From Siderastrea radians (lineage: Eukaryota; Cnidaria; Anthozoa; Scleractinia; Rhizangiidae), in the NCBI GenBank assembly GCA_964017195.1, contig OZ024894.1:35209114-35273113 (forward strand): a stretch of 64,000 nucleotides of DNA, written 5' to 3'. Below are positions 49,691-62,553 of this stretch, piece after piece; positions within the stretch are counted from its first letter, which is position 1, and every line of letters starts with the position of its first letter. Below the pieces are notes generated by a model. That model was not told the origin of the DNA. It did not search any database and saw only the letters and a program-made list of their open reading frames with translations. The position numbers and the translations under genes were made by a program.

Positions 49691-52483
49691 CTTTCCTGTA
49701 TAGTCAGATTTATAGAGCACAGACAGCTTGACATTTACTCCGCAAGTACTTGCACCTCATGAGCTGCCTAAAGTAGACAGCAATAAGTCGAAATAAGACC
49801 GTATGGACAGAAGCACCAGAAAGTATGATGAAAAAACTGAATCAGTTTGCAGTATAGTTTTTGCAGTATGCGAATAGTAAGAACTGAGTACCTAATCAAA
49901 AGGATTCACAGTTTGTATCGTCGTGCATTCAAATGGTTAATGGTGTCACCAACATGATTCAGGAATTTATTAATTTGTAAATGTTTTGGAGTTTGCAATC
50001 AATAGTAGAGGGAATTCTCCCTTCAGATAAGATAGCGACAAAGTCAGTATTACTAATACTTATAATATCGTAGGGCCGCAAACAATTATCCAAGTGAATC
50101 CTTGTCAAACACTGTATTAAAGGGACAGTCTCTTTTTGTGATCAGTGGGGAAATTTTTGGCTCATTTGGGGACCGGGATCCGTTTCGGGAGCTGTGCAGA
50201 TCTCTTGCTAGTCCCCGGCAACATCCAATAAATATGTAAACATATATGTCTGAAATGTTCACTGCAAGGCTGGCGCAAATTTAATCGGAAAAAAAACATA
50301 ATTCAACCATGTACCACAAAATGGTCCAAAAAGTTTCTAAAAATGCATTAATTTTCATATTAGCAATCATTTTGTCGTGCCCTTACGGCCATTGGTGCCA
50401 GCCTTGCGATGAGTTTGGTTACACTGAAGGAACGCAATTTTACCTTTTCAGAGTAAGGCCATGAAAAACGTTTTCATTGAAAAGAACTGTTCTTCATATT
50501 CCGAGCTGAGAGCGGAGTTTCCTCTCTTCCATATCCATTTCCGTCCATTCTGTCACTCTGCATGACTCTGCTATCGGCAGGCGAATGAACAGAATGCCAT
50601 TTTGTCCATTCCGATACCGGAACTAATATGTTCCAATCTGGTTCCAATAGAACATACGATTACTAGTCATCCCGGGTATTCACAGGCCCAGAGGAAAGTG
50701 CCCTCACATGAAGCAAAGGGTAGACTAATAAAAGTTTTTGAAGTCAGGGGTAAGGATATCAGTTTTTACCCTATAATTATTGGTTATCAGGTAAAAATTC
50801 TGGATTTCAGCTCTTGGTTACCACACTGTTTTAATCAGTAAAAATTAACCTGTGATCATGCAGGCCTAATTTTAGCAGCGCTCTCATATTTTCTCATCAG
50901 TGCGCCTGAATGTTTTGCCAAGCGACGGGTGAGGCAAAACGAAAATTGAGCGTGATCTCAAGATACGACAATTAATTGTTGCATATTGTAAAAAAAGGGA
51001 CAACCACAACATAAAAGAGATTCCTTATTATCAAGAATTTTTTAGCGATGCAACAAAGAATGGTGTTGTCTACTCATGCCCTGTCGTGTCCTTAATGCCA
51101 CCGCATGATGCACTTCACGCGTACGGCAGAAAGCAATGGCCATGGGACTTTTTGCACTTGACCTGTTTTCATTGCCCATTATGCTGGTAATCCCGTAAGT
51201 ATAATTTAGTACATGAATATCAGGGCTAAATCCGGTTCACTTGGTAACACTACTCTGATTCTTACATTTTCTACGAGTCGCTCGCCTTGATTTTCCCGAC
51301 CCTCCTAGCTAAAAATCAGAGCAATTGCATCGTTAATTGCTTGAATTCTGTTTTTTGATTAGGTTAACTGAAGGTGTTAGAAGTTAGTGAAATAACTAAG
51401 GATTTAGATTTCTAGATTTAAGTTCAGTGCTTCTTGGCATAACAACTATTCATTAAAGTGTTGTCCAGACCCGTAAATGCAGCCCCTGGTGAACTGCAAA
51501 GATCTGTGATATGTATGTACGTCCAAACAAATAATCGGAAATTATTTCCCGAAGGCAAATCGTGGAGGTTGACGGGGGGAGGGGTGGTGCTAGTTGCCCG
51601 AGAGGGGTGGGAGCAGGGAACTAGCAGAGAAGCAGGATGGGCTCGAGATCTTTCAATGGCTTTTTAGACGGAGCCATGCGGAAAAAATGGGACTGGGAGT
51701 GAATTGTGCGTGATACGCCGCGATGTTTCCTCACGGCAAAGGCTGAAGCCAAAAACGAGGAGGCGCGAACAGGAAGTGAAGTGTAGAGGAAGATGGCAGT
51801 ATTTATGGACATGTGGATGCAAAAATACACTGAAGTATGCCAGATTTTTCCGTATTTAGATTCTTCCGGCATAATGGTTTTGTGGACGAGTCAGTATTGT
51901 GGGGAAAGGCACATCGTTCAATATCCGGCGTTCAAGCCTCAAGCAAATGTTGTAAAATACCTGTGTGGCTGCTTGCTGGCCCCGTGATAGATGACAAATT
52001 GCTTGAACTTTGATCAGTACTGAACACTGAATTGCTTGTCAACGTGTTACAACTTGCAGAACGGAATGGTATCTCTTTCAACAACGTTCAACATGTTGAA
52101 CAGGCTGTTTCAACATAAATCCACTATGGCACTATAATCAAGTGAATCTGTTGACACCAGTCGCAATTAACCCGAGTAGCAGCTTTTCGGAGGTGGAGGG
52201 TGTCCCCCGTTCCCTTCATTTTTTCCTTTCTAGGGAGGGCCTGATACTCAAGCTAATCCTGAATATGTGCCGGAGTAATGTGTAACCACATTTTAAACGG
52301 GCTACGCTACATCATTAAAATGTGATTCTGTTCAGCCGATTTGTCAGTTTGATGATACTTGGCAAAATCGATTCAAAGTAAAAAAAGAAAGAAAAAAAAG
52401 GCCCCATGATTTAGGTAATCAGACCAGTCGATTTATCGACCGACTATCGACCGATATGCATCGACCGGGACCCCCTGTAATAC

Positions 52484-52684
52484 CTCTTTCCTCCGCAGAG
52501 GCTCCTAAGCAGCAGTGAAAGAAAGAAAAAGGAGCGGGAGCGGAAGCGCTGGGGAGAGAAAACGAGAGCGCGGGGAACGACGCGTTAGTTTTTTCCTTTT
52601 CCCAGCCTCCGCGCGTTTTTTCCCAAGCGTGCAGTCAAGGCGTGACTGTAAGAGGTCTAAGAGGCCTTTGCGGAGGAGAGAGCT
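52484..52684. mobile_element. About 200-bp MITE
   Basis: CTTTCCTCCGCAGAGGC at the left is complemented by GGCCTTTGCGGAGGAGAG at the right. The interior is purine-rich at the left and pyrimidine-rich at the right, and non-coding. Confidence 0.5.
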
Positions 52685-53026
52685 ATAATACAAATAAAAA
52701 TAATCCTTTCGTTCGTTCAAATTTCAATTCTGGTCCATAAATATCACGTTCGAAATCCATTTTTTTGGATCTCCAGTTTTAGCTTATAATTTTCAAACAG
52801 TTGAGACGTAAGCACAAAGGACTTAGAGAAAGGAAGAAAAAAGATAGGAAAACGTCGCCTCCAGGACTTTGGATCGAGCATTTCTCAAATCATTAATAAT
52901 TCATAAAGAGAAAACAAAGGAAATCACTACCGTGGCGGCATAAAATTGCGAACTTTTACTTTGAATTTCTCCAAGAATTATGAATAAATGAGAAGCCATA
53001 TCAAAAACGCAAAAGAGTATTTCATC

Positions 53027-53070
53027 AGGTATCCAAACACCGGTGTTTCGATATCCTGATGAAATACACG
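53027..53070. repeat. Short palindrome centred on ACCGGT
   Basis: TATTTCATCAGGTATCC, AAACACCGGTGTTT and the complementary GATATCCTGATGAAATA form a near-perfect inverted repeat. Confidence 0.55.
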
Positions 53071-54779
53071 AGGATATTGCATCCAAAACGAGGCCACACG
53101 TCACAATGACTCAGCATTCCAAGGACCCAAAATAGCACGGGGCGTGAGAAGGGTTTTTTAGAAAGTGCCACGTAGGAACACGCTCATATAGCACCCACAT
53201 CTTGGCTCCAGAGGTTTATGAGCCTTGGTTCCTTCGCTTTGGAGTAAACAGGTTAGAGGCCAGCCAATTTCTCTTTGTGAGAACACTCGTAACACACTTC
53301 TCATTGATCTCTAGACGACCACGGAGGGAGGAATATTTTCTAGCGCCGAACGAAGGTACACCTCTCGTGAGATCCGCTGTCATGTCTTATGAAAAATATT
53401 TGGACAACAAGGTAAGAAGAAACTGAGCAACACAGGTTGAAGTTTAATTTCTTTTGGTATTGAAATCCCCAGAAGTGGAAAATTAATTTTTGTTCCATAT
53501 TTTCAGAGAAAAACAATCGATTAGATAGGACAATTCGAATTAGAATTTGCATGTATAAAGCCTTCTTGCTTGTTATCGTGTTATGCGTGACCTGTTTTTC
53601 ACGGTCAAAATACCGGGCAAAATTATCTCAGTCGATTTTCTGTTGATTTAAAAGTTAGGAGATCTCTTATAAATAAGGATTTGAAACTTTAACATTGGCT
53701 TCTCGTTGACCTGAGGCAAAGAACCTGGAATAAAGGCGTTCGAGGACTTCGAGACATTCTCCGACAGCTTTCGTGCCCACAAAAGGAAATATATTTACGT
53801 TATTTTTGGGTCACGCAATTTTATCTAAGCAAGAATATGGGATTCATTGATGATTGCACCAGATAGCACTGAAATAAGCTTGAAGGACTTGCTGTGTAAG
53901 TTTATTCCTACGGAGAAAGAAAGAAATTTGATATAAATTCAGTTTACATTTGTAAATCTCCCTTGTTCTTCACGGAAGTACGTAAGGTTATTTTTACGCT
54001 GTAGTTATTCAGGAAGTCAAGTCTGATTACCTACGTGTTGATGTTGGGTATATGCTATTTTGGTGGTTGCTAAGTTTATTTGACTTTTAATGTTAGCCTT
54101 CTTTTTTGCCTCATCTTTTTCTTTAGCTGCGTTGAAAAAAAAATAAAGAGTCGTTTTTTAGGACGTAAACAAATAAACTAATAAATTTTTAAACTTAATT
54201 TGTTGCCAATCGACCGCGCCCAACGTCCCCTAAATTATCGAATTTCTTTCATAAAATCTTCCTATTATATGAAAAGAAAAATCAAATGTTAAATTTGTTC
54301 TCATGGAGTAGTGTATGACTGATCGAGAAATTATTTGCATATTGGACAAATATAATAGTTTTATCGTCTGATCATCCTTTTTCTCTAATATTTCGACGGC
54401 ATCCTTTCAACTATAGCTATATATATCAATCATATATATCTTTTTTAGAATTTCGCGTAGTTGATTACGTCCTTACAATATCACAATCTAAGGATTTTCT
54501 CTTTTTTTCAGCGAAACCAAGAAGCGAGGCGAACTGGAAAGAATTTAAAAATTACAATTTTGAAAATATTTTGTTTACATTGGATTTATTACTACCTGGG
54601 AGGGGAGGGTGCTTCGATAGCTTTCATTCAGGTCTCGTTTGGTTGTTTGAAATGGCAGAAACATTCAGCGTTGTTTTGTAATAATTTGGAAACCATTCTT
54701 TGGTACGTATATATTAAATCCTCCTGGATATGCTTGTGAATTCGATATATTCGTGATCGCTCGTACTCGTACCACATAC

Positions 54780-55158
54780 TGTATTTTGACCTCTATTTTC
54801 GTCATCGTGTCAAGTGCTCTTTACCCTTCCCGGACTGGGGCCTTATTTGGTCCATTCACGTGACTTGCGTGAAAGAGAAAGTGGTATTAAATGGCGGGTC
54901 CATTAGATACACAGGAAAGACAAATTTTCAGCCTCTGCAGATAGTTGCTTTTTACTTTCAAGATGTGAGGACTTCAGCCTAAGTTCAACCGCCTTAGTGG
55001 AATATCAAGATCTCTTCGTCGAATGTAGATCTGTGCGCCTGAACGCTGATAACTTTCGACAATTTGAAAGGCGAATTGATCTGTCGACGATTTTGTTCAA
55101 CTGTTCACTTTATAAATTTGGCTGCATTTTCCTGCTGTGATATCAGTTGTTCTCAACA
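54780..55158 (+). promoter_or_regulatory. Putative ATP7 promoter and 5' UTR, with TCACGTGA E-box
   Basis: The palindromic TCACGTGA at 54856-54863 is an exact core of the CLEAR/M-box bound by TFEB/MITF-type bHLH-zip factors and lies about 300 bp upstream of the proposed ATG. No TATA box was seen. Placement depends on the proposed first exon. Confidence 0.3.
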
Positions 55159-55475
55159 ATGGATCCACAGGTGAAGTTAAAATTTAAGATTTAAACAGAT
55201 ATTTTAATAGGCGTCTAAAATTATTTGTACCACATTACAAAGCACTTCCTTGCTACATTATTGCCATTGTGCTTATAAGATAATTGAAATATTTGTGTTA
55301 GCTTAGTTCGTAAGCTCAAGCTTAAATGGTTTTAGTTTAAAATACTGTTGATCAGTTCATAGATTTGTGTGTGAGCGGCGACTGGTTTTTCAGAAATGTA
55401 GTAAAAGCTACGCCACGATAGGCGTCTTGTTTTATACTTGATGAAATATGTCAAAACACTACGTTAATGAACAAA

Positions 55476-55508
<33 letters not shown>

Positions 55509-58500
55509 ACGTGAAACACAAAATTTTGGATTGATCAACTGAGTTGATAAGGTAAATTGGCCGCGGTGGCCAACTTACCCTATCAACTCAGTTGATAAAT
55601 CCAAAATTTTGTGTTACTACGTTAATGGTCGAACTTGTATTTAAAGTCCTATTACGAAATTGTAGCGGTGGTTATTTGAAATCATGATTAAACTGCAGAA
55701 AGTGTTACTCACGTCCATGTGGGAAGTTGCAAGCAAGCATTACCAAATCCAGTATTACATAGCATTTTAAATCACTACTTGTGGGTGACTATTTGGGGTA
55801 CACTTTAGGACATTCCATTTTTTATCCACACTCCTCCCCCTCCCCCCTCCCCCCTCCCCCAAGATGGCAGGAATCCAAACCCTCAAATTTTTGGTGGCAC
55901 CTTTGAGTTGGGGGGGAGGGGGGTGTAGATAAAAAATGGAATGCCCCTTTCTTGTTATACTCCCAAGCTGCCTCTCTGACTTTTATTTTGTCAGTCACTC
56001 GTGAACCACCAAGACACTAAAATAAATACTTTCCTTATTTTATAGTGACAAGTCTACTACATGTAATGAGCTGGCAAGCCCCCTAGCTAGCCATTTAAAC
56101 AAATACCTTCCTTGTTCTGTAAAGTCCTTGATTGCCTTACAAGCAGCCAACCCATCAAGTCATTAAAATGTAGTATGTTTTAAAGAACTGGGGCTTAGCA
56201 TACTATTTGCTGGTGTCAGAAAGAATTTTCATTGAAATTCAGTACTTGTTTACAAGTGTATACATACCTTAGATCAATGAAAAATCTTTAATTATTCTTG
56301 TTTTGTGTGAGCACTTTTTAAATCATCTGCCAGCGTTAGTGAGATCTCCACTTGTAGTGACCTTCAAATAAAACTACTAAATATACAGGGAAACTGCACC
56401 TTTCATTCTTTCAGTGATCAGTTTTTGTGTACTTCTAAAATATGCACATGTGATCCTTCAGCCTTGATTCCCTACAGCGTAATATTTTCAATGGGGAAAT
56501 TCTTTTTAAAACCGATTCTTTGTAAATAACCAATCAACATGTAATTTCTCCTTATGGGTATAACATGCATTAATTATCAAGATGAGTGAAATTCAACAAC
56601 AAAGGGATTGCAAATTGTGTGGGTGAATCTCCAAATTCTGAGTTAGTAAAAAATAATTTACTTCTCTATAGAAATGGCTATTCCTCAGAAAGGGACTGCT
56701 TTTGTATAGTTTTCATTTAAATGGTCATGCTCAAGATTTCACCCATAAACTTTTAAAAACATGAAAGTCAAATTAAGGAAAGTCAAATTAACATGTCAAC
56801 ATGAAAAATAGACATTTGCCAGCAAAGAGTTTGTTGATCAAAGGATATAATCTATTGTTCTTTTGATCAGACCTTTCCACTGTCTGTTTGCATGATCAAC
56901 AAGCTGATTCTTAGCAATAACCTCATTGAAATGAGTTTTATCTTTTCTTGTTAAATGAGCTTAGAGTTGATGCACAGTGCTCCTAATTTTGATTTCTGAG
57001 GTCTCAGTGTTGTTGTTTAAATTTTCAGTGTATTTCAGTGATAACCACATGTTCAAGTGTGACGTCTTTTGTGTCTAGATCATGGTGATATAAATCTGCA
57101 AAAAGAATGCCACACACAACAAAATGAGGGCTGTCCTTATTGGCTCACTTTATCATGTGGTTCAATACAGCTGGCACTGTCTCACCATATTCATTCTAAA
57201 GTGTGATATTTGTCAACTGGCAAAAGTCAATATTTAGTCTTTTGCCAGGCTGTCAGAAACACAGTCCTTTTGTAACCTTTTGATTGAGTGGGTGAAAGGA
57301 GAATATATTTAATATATGATCCGAGAATTCACTTACATGTACAGTCCTTGTGTTGAAAGAGTTCAATCATTGAAGACTTCTCTCTTATTTCTGGTGAGAA
57401 TTCCTCCTTTTTACGTTGCTTTAAAGGAATAGATTTTTATTCTCAGTTTACAACAAACAGATGTGTGCATTTACCATACTAGTCATACTGTTGTATATGT
57501 ATTTTGTAAAGAAGAGGGTTTTCTGTTCAAAGTGTTTTTGTACATAATTTTTTTGGTTTTACCCTTAGTGTGTCTAATGAAGGTCAAGCAGTTAGCATTT
57601 TTTGGTGAAATAGAAATAAATTCTGATCCTGATAGTGACATGAGTAAAAAACATTTAGCTTTTTATTTTTTATTTTTGTCCTTGTTTCATGTGGTAGTTA
57701 TAGAAATAATTTAATTAGTAGAATATCCTTCCTTGGGCTACGAAACATACATACTAAAATTCTTGTGCTGTTTTGACAGGGTAGCATTTTGAATGATAAA
57801 AATTTTCTGAAAGATTCTCTTGATCCTTAATTCAATGTTATGTGGTATCATCTGATAACAATCATGGGATTGAACAAAAGTATGTACAATGACTGATTTG
57901 GAAGCTTTAAAGACTAAATCAAGACAGTTTTAAAGTCCTGGTTAACAGAGCAGAAAATTCACTGTAGTCTTTGATTGGGATAATTTTACCAAATACTGTT
58001 TTATCTTTGAAAAGGAATTTTTTATTTTTATTTTCTGAAAGCCAGCAGTAGTTATTTATGATGCAAAGGTTTTAAATGAAATCAAGCCATAGATATATGT
58101 CTAACACGGGAAAGTGGTGATTTTTCATCAAGAGAACAATAATTATTGTGATTTACTTGTTTGAATTAACTCATATGCAAAATGTTGTCTTTTTAAAACC
58201 ATATGACAACTTCCATTTCTTTTAATATTTCAGGAAACTGTTTTTAGAACATTGACAAATTAATATTTAAAGTAAGAATTTTTGTGGATGACATAACATG
58301 TTATATCCAGTGCTACTGTTCATTTAACTAGCAGGCTGTTTGGAGCAAGCTGGGCTCTTGTATTTGTTGGCATTTTCTTTTGTTTTGTTCCTTTTTTTTT
58401 CAAAGAAAGCAACTTGCACCAACATCGTCATTTTGAGTTATAAATATGCCTTTGATTTTCAAAGAAGATACTACTTATAAACATTTAAACTCCATTCCAA

Positions 58501-59185
58501 CATGAACAAAACTAAAATATTAAAAACATTTAATCAGAAGGCTGAGTCATCAGGTTTTAAACTTTGCATATGATTATTTACACTGTAATTCATGCAATAG
58601 TTTCCCAAGAATTACTTTACTTTACTCTACTCTGTGTAAATAATGAGACCTTTTAGTGCATGGTGCATTTGATCATATATAAAACTGAGAGACCGTTGAA
58701 GGTTCAAAACCTACAGAGGCCTTCTTGTTAATAGTAACTTTTCAGATTTTTCCTCAGATTTTTTTCTCTGTGGATTTAAACCAAAATGGAATAAGTTTTA
58801 TTAATTCAATGATTAAATACCAGTGTCCTGTCATCTGATTTTCGTGCTAATTGGCCTTATTTAATTTTTGTTCAGCAGACAAAAGCCAACATAGAAATAA
58901 TTTGCAACATTTATTATTGCCATTTTTGTTCGATCCTTTGTTCATGTGGTGTACTTTTTCAGGTATTATTTGATTTTCTTAATTTTTCTTTACAAGTCAT
59001 CCCATGTTCATTTATGTGACAGCAATTTTTTTTAAGAATACTGAAGAACAAAGAAATCATTGTTAGTAATTACTTGAAAGTATTCTTCTTTTTCAGTTAT
59101 CATCTTTATTGTGTATGTTCCCCAGATATAAATTTCTAACTTGATATGTTTGTAACCTTTGATGTCTTTTATCAATCAAATATAG

Positions 59186-59232
<47 letters not shown>

Positions 59233-62200
59233 TATTATTATTACTATTACTATTATTATTATTGTTATTATTATTTTTGTTAATCAGCTTTCATTAAATA
59301 CATTAACTCATTTCCGTCGCGCAAAAAAGAGGCAAAATTGACCACAACGGATGTTTTATTTAATATCTTGACAGGCATTTACACCAATGTGAGCTACAAT
59401 ATCTCATTTGAAAGGGGATAAAATGGGCTTCTCAGAAAAAAATAGATCTCATAATAAAAACACATAATCTTATTTAACATAAAACAACATAAATTATTCA
59501 TGTAATTGAGGAAAAAAGTAAATTCTTCCAAAACGATGACGTAATTGTATAGAGATGTTAAAAAGAAAAATGTTTCATATCATATCAGCAAAATGTCCTG
59601 AAAATTTGGCTGAAAAAGAATAAAACTGAAATTAGTGATGATTTTTTTATCCCAACCATCCTAGGAGCATTCCTCCGTGACAACCACATAAATGCCTCAG
59701 CAGGGGATTGAATTATGCGTCCCTCTTCGCTCGACCAAAATCACTCAAAAAAAAAGGCTTCCAAAATTATTGCACTTTTTACTCTCAAATATGAATTTAT
59801 AGACATATTTTATGAAATAGGCAAGAATTCTGAAGGAGGAGGAGGACACGAACAGTGTATCTTCGCATTTCAAGAACATGTTTTCAACTGTGTCACTGTT
59901 GCAAAACCTTGTGATGGAAAGTTTATTGATCGCTTACCTTGATTCTTCGCTCTGATTTTCAAGCTGCCACTTGAAAAACCTTCGAGCTCCTCATCGGAAT
60001 TCTAAATCATGTTGGGAATGTCTTCTGGATTGATAAAGTCTACTCAGAATCTCTTCGGGGCGGACGCTATATTGAACAATCAAAATATGTTATTTTAAAA
60101 AATTCGTCATGTAGGACACATTAAGTGTCTTAGCCCAAAATTGCCAGGTAATTGGCACCCTCGGAGACCCAGAGGCAGCTAGTTGGGGCAATGGGATTTT
60201 CACGGGCGAAAGTTTACAACAAGAACGGGAGAGCCCCTGGGCATTTACTCTCATTGAATGAGTTCAGAAACGTTTGAAATCCTGCCTTCTGATAGGCCAG
60301 AAAAATTTTCTGACCAATCAGCGAGCAGGATTTCAAATGCTTCTGGAACTCGTTCAGTAAGAGTAAATGCCCAGGGGCTCTCCCGTTCTTGTTGTAAACT
60401 TTCGCCCGTGAAAAGCCCGTCGCCCCAACTAGCTGCCCCTGGGTCTCGAGGATGGGTAATTGGCTACATTTATCAACTTCCTGTACTCCAAATTTGGAAG
60501 GAAATGGAAGTAACGCCATTTTTTGCTAATTTTTTATCGTTTCCCGACTAAAGCGTTGGGAATTCAAAGGCCCTGATGGAAATGACTTAAATACATGGTG
60601 TACATGGTGTTCGCTGTTCACTGTCCACTTTGAACCACTTACAGTGTCACTGGAAAACTCTTGTATGCTAACAGCATTACCTAAAACATTGTTGCCTGGG
60701 CAGAGGTTTTTTGGTTGTCATCAGTAATACTAACCTCTTTGTTGTGCCAGAGAAATCCCAGCAAAAGAAAACATTTAATCTAGTACTGTCTACCTATGTA
60801 AGTGAACAGTTATTTGCATAAGTTTATATGGCAAGCTGGAATGTATATTAGGCAACTAAGGTATCTGTGCTTTTAGGCTGACTTTTTACTTGTATCATTA
60901 ATTGAAGGGCTGGGTGTAAGAGAGAGGTATAAGTGACAATCTGGCCTTGAAATCCAAATTGTTTCAAATTGCCTCACACTGGCTGGTTTTCAAGTAAGAA
61001 ACATACAAAATAAAATAATGTAGTTTGAATTCATGTTTATTTCTTGACCTGACAGCTGAAATTTGAAGAATTAACCCAATAACAGTACCTTTGCTTAAAA
61101 TTGATAAGGAAATGGAACACATGGGAGCTGATGCTTGGTTAATTTCTTTAAATTTGTTTTAGTTCAGACAGAGAACAAAAATTAATAATGAAATTATTGA
61201 TTCTCTGCTTGAGTGAATTCAGTTTTTCAGAAAAAAGTAATAGGATAATTCTTCAAATTTAAGCTCCCAGGTCTTATATGATAACCAGGCTTCATGCTAA
61301 CGAAGAGCTTAATTGGAACAATTTACATTTCAAGGCCAATCCATCATTTATGCCCTTTTCCACCAAGCCTTTCAATGATGGTAATGTAGAAGTGAGAAGG
61401 GAACAGATGTGTTAAAATTATTTTTATTTCAATGTTTTTTTTTTTATTTTTAACTCTCATTCTCAACAGGTTGCTATTAAGGGTAAAGGAGGTGAAGTCA
61501 CATACTCGAATGACGGGGAAGATATTGCCAAGCTAAAAGACGAGGAGCTTAGAATTGCATACATTGGCATAGAGGGCATGCATTGTAATTCCTGTGTAAA
61601 GAACATTGAAGGGAATATTTCCACGCTAAGTGGGGTGAAAAAAATTGATGTGTCACTTGAAGAGAAAGAAGGGATTGTTACTTACTCCCCAAGGCACACC
61701 ACTGGGAAGGCACTGGAAAGAGCCATTGGGGAAATGGGGTTTGAAGCGACATTAAAGCGAATTGTGGATACTCTGACGCAACATGAAATAGCCTTGTCAG
61801 AGGACAGAGTAATAGACAACAGGGAGGCAGAGACCTCTGAGAATGTCAAAGAAAACAGCAGCGAGGTAACAATTTCTGTCAAAGGAATGACCTGTCAGTC
61901 TTGTGTCAAAACCATTGAACAGGGCATGCCAAATCATCCTGGTGTTCAGGCAATCAAAGTGTCACTTGAAAGTGAGGAAGCTGTGATTCAGTACAATCCT
62001 TTGTTGACTGATCCGGGGAGGTTGAGGGAAGCTATTGATGACATGGGCTTTGAAGCCTCTGTAGTGTCACCCTTAGCCCCCCCTCCCTCAAAAAATGAAG
62101 TGCAATCTGTGTTGATAAATGTAGAAGGAATGACTTGCAATTCCTGTGTCCAGACCATTGAGAAGAATATCTCCCAACGTGCTGGTGTGCAGTCAATTTC

Positions 62201-62553
62201 TGTGTCTCTAGCAGCAAACACAGCGCAGGTTTGTTATTCACCTGAGAAGATAACAGCGGAGCAGTTGAGAGAAGCAATCGAGGACATGGGATTTGATGCA
62301 CAGCTGTTGGGGGATGATGTCTGCAACATAAATAAGGATGTGCGTACTGCAAAGATAAGTGTGGAGGGAATGACATGCATGTCTTGTGTGAAAACAATAG
62401 AGGGAACCATGTCTACCAAGCCAGGTGTAAAAAGCATTAAAGTGTCTCTCACTGACAAGCAAGCTGCCATAGAGTATGATGAGGCTGTGACAACGCCAGA
62501 AGATTTGCGTGCAGGGATTGAAGATATGGGATTTGATGCATCACTTTCTGAAG
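55159..62553 (+). CDS. ATP7: Copper-transporting P-type ATPase (ATP7A/ATP7B type), N-terminal part; continues past the window
   Basis: Trans-Golgi copper pump that loads cuproenzymes and exports copper; only the N-terminal metal-binding region is in view. The large exon 61470-62553 (phase 0 in, phase 1 out, donor GTAACT) encodes four HMA domains with Cu(I)-binding CxxC motifs GMHCNSC, GMTCQSC, GMTCNSC and GMTCMSC, each ending in a G-F motif such as DMGFEAS. Human ATP7A/B carry six such domains, so more may follow. A likely first coding exon is 55159-55170 (ATG GAT CCA CAG, then GTGAAG), which joins in phase to give MDPQVAIKGKGGEV. That link is inferred from start context and splice phase. The ATPase core (DKTG, TGE, CPC) lies beyond 64000. 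Confidence 0.85.
55515..55615. repeat. Hairpin related to Penelope-like terminal sequence
   Basis: AACACAAAATTTTGGATT ... AATCCAAAATTTTGTGTT, with inner ACTGAGTTGATAAGG and its complement. The left half, including its flank at 55480, matches 24470-24550. Lies in ATP7 intron 1. Confidence 0.55.
55805..55948. mobile_element. MITE with pyrimidine/purine arms
   Basis: GACATTCCATTTTTTATC at the left is complemented by GATAAAAAATGGAATGCC at the right. The arms continue as C-rich and G-rich runs. Confidence 0.55.
59185..59277. repeat. (ATT)n microsatellite
   Basis: About 30 units of ATT with occasional ACT and GTT variants, in ATP7 intron 1. Confidence 0.95.
60157..60454. mobile_element. 298-bp foldback element with 9-10-bp target duplication
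   Basis: About 130-bp inverted arms (TCGGAGACCCAGAGGC, AGCTAGTTGGGGCAATGGG and complements), flanked by GGTAATTGGC (60147-60156, 60455-60464). MULE-like by duplication length. In ATP7 intron 1. Confidence 0.7.

Larger units (their letters stand above)
49085..54779. other. Gene-poor region between SQSTM1 and ATP7
   Basis: Contains a Penelope tail fragment (49322-49490), a poly-T tract, a MITE (52484-52684) and a short palindrome (53027-53070). Open frames at 51458-51667, 51793-51987 and 53202-53426 lack recognisable domains. Confidence 0.45.

Noticed and set aside
51793..51987. Plus-strand frame of 64 codons starting MAVFMDMW
   Set aside because: Good start context but no domain, donor site or partner exon identified.
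62032..62397. Minus-strand frames across the HMA exon
   Set aside because: Antisense shadows of the four-HMA copper-binding exon.
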